From positions 1-61,982 of the forward strand of contig CAMECJ010000009.1 of the NCBI GenBank assembly GCA_945913025.1: 61,982 nucleotides of DNA, in the 5' to 3' direction. Origin of the DNA: an uncultured Elusimicrobia bacterium. GTDB lineage: Bacteria; Elusimicrobiota; Elusimicrobia; Elusimicrobiales; Elusimicrobiaceae. The translations under genes and the position numbers were made by a program. Below, one piece after another: positions 50,303-59,720 of the stretch; within the stretch, counting starts at the first letter, position 1; each line of letters opens with the position of its first letter. Below the pieces are notes generated by a model that worked only from the letters and a program-made list of their open reading frames with translations, was not told where the DNA came from and ran no database searches.

Positions 50303-52396
50303 ATGACATCTACCCAAATCCAATACTTAAAGGGAATCGGCCCCGCCAAAGCCAAACTGTTTAACCGTTTGGAAATTGCAACGGTGGAAGATTTGCTTCA
50401 TTATTATCCCCGCACATATCAGGACCGCCGCCTCGGTGCGCCGCCTAACGAATATAATTCGGATGCGCTTGTCGTTTTTAAAGGCCGCGTGCTGCGCACA
50501 CAGGAAATTCCGGCCCGCAGCGTGCTGGTTTTTAAAGCTTTTTTAGAGGACGAACGCGGACAGCAGATAGAATGTACGTGGTTCAAAAAACGAATGTACC
50601 GCGGTTTTCGTTTTGATCCGTTCGGTGCGCTTAAAAAAGATTTCCGCATGAACAGCGAGGTTTGGGTAATCGGCCGGCGGGACGACAAAAACAATTTTTT
50701 CGGAAATAAAGTTACCGCCGAAGAACAGTATCCGGCGGACGACGTGTTAACGCAGCTGCATGCGGGGCGTTTAACTCCCGTGTATTCGCTTACCGAAGGG
50801 CTGACGAACAAGCAGTTCCGCCTGTTTGTGCACGAGGCGCTGCAGACGGAATCGTTGGCTCGCGAACCGGAAATTTTGCCGCCGTTTTTGATTTCCAAAC
50901 GCAAACTGTTAAGTGCTCCGCAGGCGTTAAAATCCATTCATTTTCCCAATTCGCTGGCGGAGCTGGAAAGCGCGCGCCGCCGTTTGGCGTACGAGGAGTT
51001 TTTGCTCCTTGCTGCGGCGTGGGGCATTAAGCGTACGCAGACCAAAATTTTGGCCAAAGATTATGCGTACGAAATCAAGAAAACACTGCTTACGCCGTTT
51101 CGGGAAAATTTAGGCTTTGAATTTACAAACAGCCAAAAAAAAGTAATCAACGAAATTTTTAGAGATTTATGTTCGCCCCGCCCGATGAACCGCCTTCTGC
51201 AGGGCGATGTAGGCTCCGGCAAAACGGTGGTGGCGCTGTGCGCGATGCTGCTGGCGGTGGAAAACGGTTATCAGGCCGCCTTAATGGCGCCGACGGAAAT
51301 TTTAGCCGAACAGCATTTTTTGACCTTTAAGCGAATGTTACAAGGGTTAGATGTAAACGCGGCAGTGCTGACTTCCAGCACCAAAGCCGCCGCCAAAAAG
51401 AAAATTTTAAAGGAACTGGCTGACGGAAAAATAAACATTTTAGTGGGTACGCATTCCGTCATTCAGGACGACGTGAAATTTGCCAATCTGCGTTTGGCGG
51501 TAATTGACGAACAGCATCGCTTCGGCGTAAAACAGCGCAGTAAACTGAAGGAAAAAACATCCAAATTGGATTTGCTGACAATGACCGCCACCCCTATCCC
51601 GCGCACGCTTGCGCTTGCCTTTTACGGGGATTTGGACGTGTCTACTTTGTCGGAACTTCCGCCGAACCGCCAGCCGATTCAAACCGAAGCCGCCACGTCC
51701 AAACTGGCGTATGACCGCGTGCGCGAGGAAGTGAAAAAAGGCCGGCAGGCGTATATCGTTTTCCCGCTGATTGAAGAGAGCGAAAAGGTGTCCGCCAAGG
51801 CCGTTACGGAAGAATTTGAAAAATTAAAAGCGGTATTTCCGGAGTTTCGTTTGGCTATTCTGCACGGGCAGATGAGCCAAGCGGAGAAAGAATCGGTAAT
51901 GGCCGATTTCGCCGCGCACAAAACCGATATTTTGGTGGCGACTCCCGTTATTGAGGTGGGCATTGACGTTAAAAACGCCACCGTAATGGTAATTGAAAAT
52001 GCGGAGCGGTTTGGGCTGGCCAGTTTGCACCAGCTGCGCGGACGCGTGGGCCGCGGAGAACACGAGAGTTTTTGTATTTTGGTGCCGCAGCACGCGGGCA
52101 GCGTGGCCAAGGAACGCGTGGATATTATTTGCGCGACGCGCGATGGCTTTAAAATCGGCGAGCGCGATATGCAGCTGCGCGGCCCCGGGGAAATTTTAGG
52201 TACCCGCCAAAGCGGCGAACTGGAATTTAAAGCGGGCGATATTTTTAAAGACCGCGATATTTTATACCAGGCCATTGAAGACCGCGACGAACTTTTGGCG
52301 CAGGACCCCGGCCTTACGAAGCCCGAACACGCTTTATTCCGGCGGAAACTGGCGGAGCTTTATCAAAAAAACTGGCACTTGATAGATTTAAGCTGA
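50303..52396 (+). CDS. recG: ATP-dependent DNA helicase RecG
   Basis: 697 residues. An N-terminal wedge/OB domain (KGIGPAKAKLFNRL) precedes a superfamily 2 helicase: GDVGSGKTVVA (Walker A), DEQHRFGV (DEQH box), TATPIPRTLAL (motif III) and QLRGRVGRGEHESFC (motif VI). It reverses stalled forks and branch-migrates Holliday junctions. ATG 50303 is taken because upstream codons run into the divergent promoter region. No Shine-Dalgarno site; TAAAAT lies ten bases upstream, so the leader is only a few bases. Confidence 0.95.
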   Translation: MTSTQIQYLKGIGPAKAKLFNRLEIATVEDLLHYYPRTYQDRRLGAPPNEYNSDALVVFKGRVLRTQEIPARSVLVFKAFLEDERGQQIECTWFKKRMYRGFRFDPFGALKKDFRMNSEVWVIGRRDDKNNFFGNKVTAEEQYPADDVLTQLHAGRLTPVYSLTEGLTNKQFRLFVHEALQTESLAREPEILPPFLISKRKLLSAPQALKSIHFPNSLAELESARRRLAYEEFLLLAAAWGIKRTQTKILAKDYAYEIKKTLLTPFRENLGFEFTNSQKKVINEIFRDLCSPRPMNRLLQGDVGSGKTVVALCAMLLAVENGYQAALMAPTEILAEQHFLTFKRMLQGLDVNAAVLTSSTKAAAKKKILKELADGKINILVGTHSVIQDDVKFANLRLAVIDEQHRFGVKQRSKLKEKTSKLDLLTMTATPIPRTLALAFYGDLDVSTLSELPPNRQPIQTEAATSKLAYDRVREEVKKGRQAYIVFPLIEESEKVSAKAVTEEFEKLKAVFPEFRLAILHGQMSQAEKESVMADFAAHKTDILVATPVIEVGIDVKNATVMVIENAERFGLASLHQLRGRVGRGEHESFCILVPQHAGSVAKERVDIICATRDGFKIGERDMQLRGPGEILGTRQSGELEFKAGDIFKDRDILYQAIEDRDELLAQDPGLTKPEHALFRRKLAELYQKNWHLIDLS

Positions 52397-52400
52397 CTGA

Positions 52401-52434
52401 TAAAAAAGCCCCGATTAAAATCGGGGCTTTTTCC
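52401..52434. terminator. Bidirectional terminator recG/metG
   Basis: AAAAGCCCCGAT/ATCGGGGCTTTT stem flanked by A- and T-tracts. Confidence 0.88.
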
Positions 52435-52442
52435 AAGCAAAT

Positions 52443-53954
52443 TTATTTTTTGTCCGCTTCCAGGCGGGGGAACAAAGGCGGATATTTTTCGATTTTTCCC
52501 GCTTCCAGCCTGCGCTGCATTTCTTTGGCGACAGTCGGCATAAACGGCTCCAGCCACAAGGCCGCTTTGCGCAAGCACGCCACCAATTCCAACAGCACGG
52601 CTTTTGCGCCTTCGGGGTCCGTTTTGGCCAGTTCCCACGGTTTTTTCTCGTCTACCAGTTTGTTTAAATCGCCCGCAAAGCCGTAGATGTATTCCAGCAC
52701 TTTATCAAAGGCCAGCTCGTCGTAGGCTTTGTCAATGGCGTTTTCTACTTCGGCCGATTTGGCAAGCAGTTTATAGTCGCCCTGAATGTCCTCCGGCAAT
52801 TCGCCGATATTTTTTGCGGCCATATTCAGCGTGCGGGAAAGCAGGTTGCCGATGTTGTTGGCAAGGTCGGAATTATAACGGTTTTTAAAACTTTCCATAG
52901 AAAAATCCCCGTCCTGCCCGAACGGCACCTCGCGGAACAGAAACGCGCGCACCGGATCTACGCCGTATTTGGCGGCCACTTCGGCGGGGTCTACGATGTT
53001 GCCTCGCGACTTGGACATTTTTTCGCCTTCCACCGTCCACCAGCCGTGCGCAAACACTTTTTTGGGAAGAGGCAGCCCCAAGGCCATCAGCACCGCCGGC
53101 CAAATGACCGTGTGGAAACGGAAGATTTCTTTCCCTACCAAGTGCAAATCGGCGGGCCAGAGATCCTCAAATTTTTCGGCGCGGATTTGTTTTAACTGCG
53201 CTTCATGTTCGGCTTTGTCATCGCAAATCAACGTGCCGAAACCCGCGGCGGTAATGTAGTTGATCAGTGCATCAAACCATACGTAAATGGTATGCTGCGG
53301 GTTGCTGGGAACCCGTACGCCCCAGGCTACTTTCGTGCGCGTGACGGACAGGTCCTGCAGGCCGCCTTTTACGAAATTGATGATTTCGTTGGCGCGCGTT
53401 TTAGGGCTTAAAAATTCGGGGTGTTCTTCGTAGTATTTTAGGAGCGGTTTTTCGTAGCGGGAAAGTTTAAAGAAATACGTTTCCTCGTGCACTTCGGTTA
53501 AGGGTTTTTTATGCACGGGGCAGAGGCCTCCTTCCAAAATTTCGCTTTCGTTGTAGTACTGCTCGCAGGACAGACAGTATTTGCCGGAGTAGGAACCCAA
53601 ATAAATATCCCCGCTTTTTAAGAGTTTTTCAAAAATCGCCTGCACAACGTGTTCGTGCTTGGCGTCGGTAGTGCGGATAAAATCGTCGTACGAAATGTTG
53701 AGGGTTTTCCACATTTCTTTGTATTTGGCGGACACTTCGTCCGTCCACACTTTGGGGGAAACGCCTTTGGCGGCGGCGGATTTTTCAATGTTTGCGCCAT
53801 GTTCGTCGGTACCCGTCAAAAAGCGTACGTCAAAGCCTTTTTGGCGTTTGTAGCGGGATAAAATATCCAACGCAATCGTAGTGTACGCGTGGCCGATGTG
53901 CGGCACGGAGTTCACGTAATAAATGGGGGTGGTAACGTAAAATTTATTCTTCAT
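52443..53954 (-). CDS. metG: Methionyl-tRNA synthetase
   Basis: 503-residue class I synthetase: TTPIYYVNSVPHIGHAY (HIGH), a zinc knuckle CLSCEQ...CPVH of the single-knuckle type, and KMSKSRGN (KMSKS). The C-terminal EMAP/beta-CASP-like tRNA-binding extension is absent, as in Thermus-type enzymes. ATG 53954 follows AGGAGAG. It is first after the operon holB-tmk-kdsC on the same strand. Confidence 0.96.
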   Translation of the reverse strand: MKNKFYVTTPIYYVNSVPHIGHAYTTIALDILSRYKRQKGFDVRFLTGTDEHGANIEKSAAAKGVSPKVWTDEVSAKYKEMWKTLNISYDDFIRTTDAKHEHVVQAIFEKLLKSGDIYLGSYSGKYCLSCEQYYNESEILEGGLCPVHKKPLTEVHEETYFFKLSRYEKPLLKYYEEHPEFLSPKTRANEIINFVKGGLQDLSVTRTKVAWGVRVPSNPQHTIYVWFDALINYITAAGFGTLICDDKAEHEAQLKQIRAEKFEDLWPADLHLVGKEIFRFHTVIWPAVLMALGLPLPKKVFAHGWWTVEGEKMSKSRGNIVDPAEVAAKYGVDPVRAFLFREVPFGQDGDFSMESFKNRYNSDLANNIGNLLSRTLNMAAKNIGELPEDIQGDYKLLAKSAEVENAIDKAYDELAFDKVLEYIYGFAGDLNKLVDEKKPWELAKTDPEGAKAVLLELVACLRKAALWLEPFMPTVAKEMQRRLEAGKIEKYPPLFPRLEADKK

Positions 53955-53962
53955 ATACTCTC

Positions 53963-54979
53963 CTAAAAAATCTGTACATTTAGTCCGTCTAGTCCCATAA
54001 GAGCGGTTTCCAATACAAGAGCGGGCGACACGTTGCGCGAAATACTGCGCTTGTAATTTTCAAACCGTTGGAGCGCGTTTTGCAGTGCGCGGCGGACTCG
54101 TTCGTCCGGCGCGTTGTGCCAGGCTTCGTGCAAAGCAGCTATGGTAACGTCGAGCGCGGCCTGCGCCTCTTTGCGCGCGGTAACGAGCGTGCGGCTAAGC
54201 CCCGCCGCCACGGCGGCCGGACCTTGCGGACTGCAGCCGCTCGGGCCGAAGCCCGCTTCCTGCAAAAGGGTTAACGCCCCGTCCGCACGAACGGCGCCGG
54301 AAACGGATCCGCCCGCGTAACGGGCGCATAAATCCAAATTTTCCGTTTCGGTTCCGGTTTGCGTTAAAATTTGTTTGATGATTTCGGGCGGAAGCGGAGC
54401 AAACGCGAGCGGCTGGCAGCGCGACAAAATGGTGCGCAGCATTACGGAGCGTTTATCCGTAATTAAAATCCAAAGCGTTTTTGCGGGCGGTTCTTCAATA
54501 AATTTTAAAAGCGCGTTCGCCGCCGCGCCCTGCATGGTTTGGGCGTGGTCCACAATCAGCACTTTCCAACCGCCCCAGACGGACTTCTGCTGCGATTTGG
54601 CCGTTACGTCGCGGATGGTGTCCACGCTGATGTGCTGCTGTTTGGCAATTTCTTTTTCCAGTTCTTCTTCGTAGCCTTTACTGGTGAAATCTTTTTTCAC
54701 TTCCAGCCGCGCCTGATAGACGAAATCCACAAACGTTACATCGGGGTGGGTGCCTTTTTCAATGGCTTGGCAGCTGGGGCAGCGTCCGCATGCGTCGCCG
54801 TGTTGGCGGGACGCAGGGTCTTGGCAGTTTAAAGCTTTTGCAAATTCCTTGGCGGTTTTAGCCTTACCCACGCCGTCCGGCCCGTAGAACAAGAGGGCCG
54901 CCGGAACTTTTTGGTTCCGGACCAAGTTTTGTAAATACGAGGAGGCTTTTTCCTGCCCGAGGATATCGGCAAACGGCAT
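53963..54979 (-). CDS. holB: DNA polymerase III delta' subunit
   Basis: 338 residues of the clamp-loader AAA+ family: FYGPDGVGKAKTA (P-loop), a zinc module CGRCPSCQ, and ILSRCQPLAFAPLP (SRC motif). It helps load the sliding clamp. Its start overlaps the tmk stop by a base (TAATG). Confidence 0.9.
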   Translation of the reverse strand: MPFADILGQEKASSYLQNLVRNQKVPAALLFYGPDGVGKAKTAKEFAKALNCQDPASRQHGDACGRCPSCQAIEKGTHPDVTFVDFVYQARLEVKKDFTSKGYEEELEKEIAKQQHISVDTIRDVTAKSQQKSVWGGWKVLIVDHAQTMQGAAANALLKFIEEPPAKTLWILITDKRSVMLRTILSRCQPLAFAPLPPEIIKQILTQTGTETENLDLCARYAGGSVSGAVRADGALTLLQEAGFGPSGCSPQGPAAVAAGLSRTLVTARKEAQAALDVTIAALHEAWHNAPDERVRRALQNALQRFENYKRSISRNVSPALVLETALMGLDGLNVQIF

Positions 54980-55596
54980 TAGTCTGTAATGTGATTTTCC
55001 TTTAAAAGTTCTATTACGCGCGCCTGAATTTCAGAAATGTTTTTGTCAGCGTCAATCAAATACGCGTTGGGCGTGCGTTCAATCATTTCCAAATACCCGC
55101 GGCGCATTTTTTGGCGGAAGGCCATGTCTTCCTGTTCCAGACGGTCGGAAAACAGGTACTCGCCGCGTTCGGTAAAATACTTATCCGACATTAAAAATAC
55201 GAGCGTCAAATCGGGCTTCATGTCCAGCGTGGCGATTTGGTTAAGCGTATCAATAATGTTTAAATCAATGCCGCGCCCATAGCCTTGATAGGCGCAGGTG
55301 GACATTGTGTAGCGTTCGCAGATGACGATTTTGCCTTCGTTGAGCGCGGGCAGAATTTTTTCCTGCGTGTGCTGCGCGCGGGAGGCTTCGTACAAAAACA
55401 GTTCCGCCATCGGGCGGATGTCCAACCCGGGCTCCAATACGATTTGGCGGATTTTTTCCGCCGTAGGCGTGCCGCCGGGTTCGCGCGTGAGTACCACCTC
55501 TTTTCCAAGCGCGATCAAATGGTTGACAAGCATTTTGGCTTGGGTAGATTTGCCGCAGCGGTCCGGCCCTTCTAAAACGATAAATTTTCCTTTCAT
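54979..55596 (-). CDS. tmk: Thymidylate kinase
   Basis: 205 residues: FIVLEGPDRCGKSTQAK (P-loop), TREPGGTPTAEKIR (DR-type dTMP site) and a YTMSTCAYQGYGRG lid. Phosphorylates dTMP to dTDP. ATG 55596 is chosen because it sets this family N-terminus; an in-frame upstream extension lies within kdsC. The kdsC stop is one base upstream. Confidence 0.95.
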   Translation of the reverse strand: MKGKFIVLEGPDRCGKSTQAKMLVNHLIALGKEVVLTREPGGTPTAEKIRQIVLEPGLDIRPMAELFLYEASRAQHTQEKILPALNEGKIVICERYTMSTCAYQGYGRGIDLNIIDTLNQIATLDMKPDLTLVFLMSDKYFTERGEYLFSDRLEQEDMAFRQKMRRGYLEMIERTPNAYLIDADKNISEIQARVIELLKENHITD

Positions 55597-55597
55597 A

Positions 55598-56197
55598 TTA
55601 GGCGATGCCTTCCTGCGACGTAATGATTTCCATTTCCGCCTTGGGGCCCGCTTTCCATTCGGAGCGGTCCATCTGCTCAATTTGAGGGGCCAGTTTGCCT
55701 TGGGCGTTTAGGATAAAATCAATAATTTCGCGATATGCGCCGTCTCCTCCCGCGCGTTTGGTAACGTAGTGGGAACATTCTTTTACGCAGTCCAGCGCGT
55801 TGGGCACCGTGGCCGCAAAACCGACGCGTTTTAAAAGCGGCATATCGGTGATATCGTCGCCGATGTACGCCACTTCTTCGGCCGAGAGGCCTTCGCGCGC
55901 TAAAATGTCTTTTAGGGGGCCTGTTTTGGTTAAAAAGCCCTGGTAGATGTATTTGTAGCCTAGGTTGCGCGCGCGCTCCACCGTGGTGGGGTGGCGGCGG
56001 CCCGTGATAATGCCGCAGATAATGCCCGCACCGCGGCAGAGCATAATGGCGATGCCGTCCTGCGTGTTAAAAGATTTAAATTCGTCTATTTTTCCGTCCG
56101 GCGTAACGAAAAAGTTTACTTTCCCGTCCGTTAAAATGCCGTCCACGTCGGTCAGAATGGCTTTGATTTTTTTAGCCCGTTTGATAAGTTCTTCCAT
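55598..56197 (-). CDS. kdsC: 3-deoxy-D-manno-octulosonate 8-phosphate phosphatase
   Basis: C-terminal-less HAD phosphatase that frees Kdo for LPS. DVDGILTDG (motif I, two Asp), ITGRR, and GDDITDMPLL (motif IV) fit KdsC. At 199 residues it is about 25 longer than usual, with an extra tail (QIEQMDRSEWKAGPK...). TATAAT (56206-56211) lies eight bases before the ATG and there is no Shine-Dalgarno site, so the mRNA has at most a two-base leader. Confidence 0.9.
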   Translation of the reverse strand: MEELIKRAKKIKAILTDVDGILTDGKVNFFVTPDGKIDEFKSFNTQDGIAIMLCRGAGIICGIITGRRHPTTVERARNLGYKYIYQGFLTKTGPLKDILAREGLSAEEVAYIGDDITDMPLLKRVGFAATVPNALDCVKECSHYVTKRAGGDGAYREIIDFILNAQGKLAPQIEQMDRSEWKAGPKAEMEIITSQEGIA

Positions 56198-56205
56198 ATA
56201 TAGGT

Positions 56206-56211
56206 ATTATA
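56206..56211 (-). promoter_or_regulatory. Extended -10 box of the kdsC-tmk-holB-metG operon
   Basis: TATAAT preceded by TGG on the minus strand, eight bases before the kdsC ATG. Confidence 0.55.
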
Positions 56212-56241
56212 CCAAATCGGGCGGCGCGGCACGTTCGGCTT

Positions 56242-56760
56242 TTAAGGCAGTTCGTATATGGTGCACCGGCTGCAGTAGGTGTGCGAGACCGCTCCCGTTT
56301 CAACGCCGTTTAAACTGCGGCAAAAAGCACGGGCTTCTTCATCCCCCGTAACGGCCCAGCATTCGCGCCGGCCCGGTTTTTCGGATACGTCCAGCCATTG
56401 TACATAGGCCGCTTTGGTTTTATTGTTAGGGTGATAGAACCCTACTAAATTTTTATTGTGATTATTGTATAAATCGAATGATTTTTTTCTGCAATAAAGG
56501 TAGCCTCCCACCCTCGTGTCCTCCGCCGTGCAGCCGGAGGGCGGTTCCAGGTCCATATCGGTCCAGTAATCGGGGTAGGAGCCGTTGGCCATATAGTATG
56601 TTTCCGCAGCTGTTTTATAAGCGGAGATAATGGTTTGCAGTTCCGAGTAGCGCGCTTTTAATACCGCTCGGTTATATTGCGGCAGAGCGACGGCGGACAA
56701 AATGCCGATAATTAATACGACTACCAATAGTTCAATTAGGGTAAACCCGTTTGTTTTCAT
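56242..56760 (-). CDS. Type IV pilin-like protein (pilin 3)
   Basis: 172 residues. Class III signal MKTNG|FTLIELLVVVLIIGIL with Glu5, then a globular part with six cysteines (GYLYCRKKS, FCRSLNG, YCSRCTIY). The start is ATG 56760 after AGAGGAA; an in-frame ATG at 56790 lacks a ribosome site. The C-terminal half resembles pilin 2. It lies 31 bases after a strong terminator of a structured upstream RNA. Confidence 0.9.
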   Translation of the reverse strand: MKTNGFTLIELLVVVLIIGILSAVALPQYNRAVLKARYSELQTIISAYKTAAETYYMANGSYPDYWTDMDLEPPSGCTAEDTRVGGYLYCRKKSFDLYNNHNKNLVGFYHPNNKTKAAYVQWLDVSEKPGRRECWAVTGDEEARAFCRSLNGVETGAVSHTYCSRCTIYELP

Positions 56761-57172
56761 AATGATTCCTCTTTTTATCGGGCTTAGCATAAAAAACGGC
56801 CGTTATACCAAGCCGCTAAAGGGTAGCTTTTGTATAACAGCCGTGGTTTGCCGCCCTTGCGGGCGACAAACACTCGGCACAAAGCAAACGGGTAATTAGG
56901 CCGCTTGCTTTGTGCCTCCAAACGACTGTTTTTGGCCCTTTAGCGTATGAATTTCATACACACCGCACCCGTGTGCGGTTCCAAAAACAGATGAAATTGT
57001 ATCGTTTCCGCGCTTGGGGCGCGAAAGGAAATCCTCCTGTCGTAAAATCACTTTATTATAGCAAAATCGCGGTTCTTTCTAACCTGATGCGTTGTAATTT
57101 ATTTCCGCCCCGCGCGGGGAAAGTTATTTTTATATAATAAAAGTAATCGTTTTTTATCCAGGGGTATTTTAG
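56761..57172. other. Non-coding region between pilin 3 and clpC
   Basis: 412 bases with no plausible gene. The left two-thirds hold a chain of hairpins (see the ncRNA entry). The right third holds divergent promoters: TATAAT on the minus strand (57055-57060) and TATAAT on the plus strand (57133-57138) for clpC. Confidence 0.7.
56791..57049 (-). ncRNA. Candidate structured RNA / pilin leader
   Basis: On the minus strand a TGCTATAATAAAGTG promoter, identical over 15 bases to that of tRNA-fMet, is followed by about 258 bases with at least five hairpins. In order they are: a GCGCG stem (~57005-57024); CTGTTTTTGG/CCAAAAACAG enclosing two smaller hairpins (56925-56990); twelve pairs GGCACAAAGCAA/TTGCTTTGTGCC (56877-56916); GTTTG-CGCCC/GGGCG-CAAAC (56847-56871); and a terminator, CGGCTGTTATAC/GTATAACGGCCG followed by six T (56791-56843). 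No reading frame spans it. It ends 31 bases before the pilin 3 ATG, so it is either an independent RNA or an attenuator leader. It does not match tmRNA, RNase P, SRP or 6S signatures that I can recognise. Confidence 0.5.
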
Positions 57173-59698
57173 ATGGCAAAGAAATTTACGTCAAACGCGC
57201 AGAAGATTATTCTTATCGCGCAGGAAGAAGCCAAACGGCTGAACCACGATTACGTCGGTACGGAACATATCCTTTTGGGGTTAAGCGCCATTGAAGGGAC
57301 CGTTTCCAATAAAATTTTGTCCAATTTGGGCGTTACGTTTCGCAAGGTGCGCCAAGAAATTGAAAAAATGGTGGGCGTGGGGGATACCATTATGCTTCTG
57401 GGCGAAATCCCGTTCACGCCGCGTGCCAAAAAAGTGCTGGAATTTTCGGTGGAAGAATCCCAGATGTTGGGGACCGAGCACATCGGTACGGAGCATATTT
57501 TGCTGGGCCTTATTCGCGAAGAAGAAGGGATGGCGTGCAAAATTTTGGAAAATTTGGGTTTGAATTTGGATTTGGTGCGCGATACCGTACTCAGTTTTTT
57601 GGGAGACGCCGAGCCGTGCGATTTAAACGAGGATATTTCGGACTTGCCGCAGGAAATCAATTTAAATTCTCTTTCCAAAAATTCCCGCGAGGCCGCCGCC
57701 AAGAAGAAAAGCAAAACGCCGACGCTGGACGAATACACGCGCGACTTAACGCGTTTGGCCGCCCAGAATAAGTTGGACCCCGTCATCGGCCGCGAAGAGG
57801 AAATTGAACGTTTGGTGCAAATTTTGGCGCGCCGTTCCAAAAACAATCCCGTACTCATCGGCGAACCCGGGGTGGGCAAGACGGCTATTGTAGAAGGGCT
57901 TGCGCAAAAAATCGCGCGCGGCGAAATTTCGGACGTGCTCGGCGGCAAACGCTTGTTGGCCTTGGACCTTGCGTCCGTTGTGGCGGGAACCAAGTACCGC
58001 GGCGAATTTGAACAGCGCCTGAAAAACATCATCGATGAAATGGCCTCCGCCCAAGACGCTATTATCTTTATTGACGAACTCCACACCATTATTGGCGCAG
58101 GCGCGGCGGAAGGATCTATTGACGCTTCCAATATGTTAAAACCCGCTCTGGCGCGCGGCGAAGTGCAGTGCATCGGCGCGACTACATTTGACGAATACCG
58201 CAAATACATTGAGGCCGACACCGCCTTGGAACGCCGTTTTCAGCCCGTAGTGGCCGACCCGCCGGACGTGGAAGAAACCGTTACCATTTTAAAAGGCGTG
58301 CGCGGTAAGTACGAAGCACACCATAAAGTAAAATATACGGACGGCGCCGTCCGCGCTGCCGCCGCCATTGCGGACCGCTATATTACTGACCGCGCTATGC
58401 CGGATAAAGCGCTCGACCTGTTTGACGAAGCCGGCGCGCGCGCCCGCTTAAAACACGCGGTTTTGCCGCCTGAAATCAAACAAAAACAGGCCGAGTACAA
58501 TCAAGCCGTGCTGGAAAAGGACGACGCTCTTTCCAAAAAAGAATTTGAAAAAGCCGCCGCCGCCAAGGAAACCGAGGACCGGCTGAAAAATTACATCGAC
58601 CATTTGAAACAACAATGGCAGGAAGAGCGCGGCAAGCAGACGCCCGAAGTGACGGAAGAGGATATTGCGCTCGTGGCTTCTAAATGGACGGGGATTCTGG
58701 TTACGCGGCTGACGCAGAGCGAAACCGATAAAATCCTGAATATGGAAAAAGAACTGCATGAGCGTATCATCGGCCAGGATGATGCGGTAAAAGCCGTTTC
58801 GCAGGCGATTCGCCGCAACCGTACCGGACTGGGCAATCCGCACCGCCCGATTGGGGGATTTTTATTCCTGGGCCCGACGGGTGTGGGTAAGACCGAACTG
58901 GCCAAAAGTTTGGCCACCTTCCTGTTTGGCGACGAGGACGCGATGATTCGGTTGGATATGTCCGAATATATGGAAAAATTTGCGGTTTCCCGCCTTATCG
59001 GCGCGCCTCCCGGGTATGTAGGCTATGAAGAGGGCGGCCAGCTGACCGAAGCCGTCCGCCGCCGCCCGTACAGCGTGGTGGTGTTGGACGAACTGGAAAA
59101 AGCGCACCCGGACATTTACAATATTCTTTTGCAAGTGCTCGACGAAGGGGCATTATCGGACAATTTGGGCCACAAGGTAAGTTTTAAAAACTGCGTGATT
59201 ATTATGACGTCCAACGTCGGCGCGCGCGAAATCACCAACAAAGGCTCGCAGCTTGGGTTTGCGGCCAAACAGTCGGAAGAGGACCAATATAAAGATATGC
59301 GCCAGAACGTGATGGAAGAAGTCAAAAAGACCTTCAACCCCGAATTTATCAACCGTATTGACGAAATCGTGGTGTTCCATTCGCTGTCTAAAGAGCATAT
59401 CGGCCAAATTTTGGACCTTGCGCTGGAAGAAGTGGACGATAAACTGGCCGAAAAAGAACTGGAAATCGAACTCACTCCCGCCGCCAAAGCATTTTTGGTG
59501 GAAAAAGGGTTTGACGTTAAATTCGGCGCGCGGCCTTTATTGCGCACGCTCCAACGTGAGTTGGAGGACCCCTTGGCCGAAAATATTTTGGTTAGCCGCT
59601 ATCCTGCAGGTTCTAAAATTATTGTAGACTGTGATAAAGAAGCCGGAAAACTGACTTTTGCCGGCGCGGCGGCTAAAAAAGAAGCCGTAAAAATTTAA
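57173..59698 (+). CDS. clpC: AAA+ chaperone ClpC
   Basis: 841 residues. N-terminal double Clp repeat (1-145), first AAA with GEPGVGKT, a short coiled-coil M region containing a UVR-like stretch, second AAA with GPTGVGKT and the arginine-finger region. It unfolds substrates for ClpP, which binds a loop in the second AAA. A weak GGGG ribosome site precedes ATG 57173. clpP is not in the window. Confidence 0.95.
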   Translation: MAKKFTSNAQKIILIAQEEAKRLNHDYVGTEHILLGLSAIEGTVSNKILSNLGVTFRKVRQEIEKMVGVGDTIMLLGEIPFTPRAKKVLEFSVEESQMLGTEHIGTEHILLGLIREEEGMACKILENLGLNLDLVRDTVLSFLGDAEPCDLNEDISDLPQEINLNSLSKNSREAAAKKKSKTPTLDEYTRDLTRLAAQNKLDPVIGREEEIERLVQILARRSKNNPVLIGEPGVGKTAIVEGLAQKIARGEISDVLGGKRLLALDLASVVAGTKYRGEFEQRLKNIIDEMASAQDAIIFIDELHTIIGAGAAEGSIDASNMLKPALARGEVQCIGATTFDEYRKYIEADTALERRFQPVVADPPDVEETVTILKGVRGKYEAHHKVKYTDGAVRAAAAIADRYITDRAMPDKALDLFDEAGARARLKHAVLPPEIKQKQAEYNQAVLEKDDALSKKEFEKAAAAKETEDRLKNYIDHLKQQWQEERGKQTPEVTEEDIALVASKWTGILVTRLTQSETDKILNMEKELHERIIGQDDAVKAVSQAIRRNRTGLGNPHRPIGGFLFLGPTGVGKTELAKSLATFLFGDEDAMIRLDMSEYMEKFAVSRLIGAPPGYVGYEEGGQLTEAVRRRPYSVVVLDELEKAHPDIYNILLQVLDEGALSDNLGHKVSFKNCVIIMTSNVGAREITNKGSQLGFAAKQSEEDQYKDMRQNVMEEVKKTFNPEFINRIDEIVVFHSLSKEHIGQILDLALEEVDDKLAEKELEIELTPAAKAFLVEKGFDVKFGARPLLRTLQRELEDPLAENILVSRYPAGSKIIVDCDKEAGKLTFAGAAAKKEAVKI

Positions 59699-59720
59699 AT
59701 CTTACTGGAGGACACTCGTA

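Noticed and set aside
56876-56920. Possible c-di-GMP-I riboswitch (GCACAAAGCAAAC and CGGCCTAA words)
   Set aside because: The words fall into one simple twelve-pair hairpin and do not form the two-helix GEMM fold; the tetraloop-receptor parts are missing.
57250-58221. 323-codon minus-strand frame inside clpC
   Set aside because: Third-position pattern and conserved ClpC motifs support the plus strand; the antisense frame is Ser-rich shadow sequence. The same applies to the long antisense frames in ftsH (852-1529, 1241-2017).
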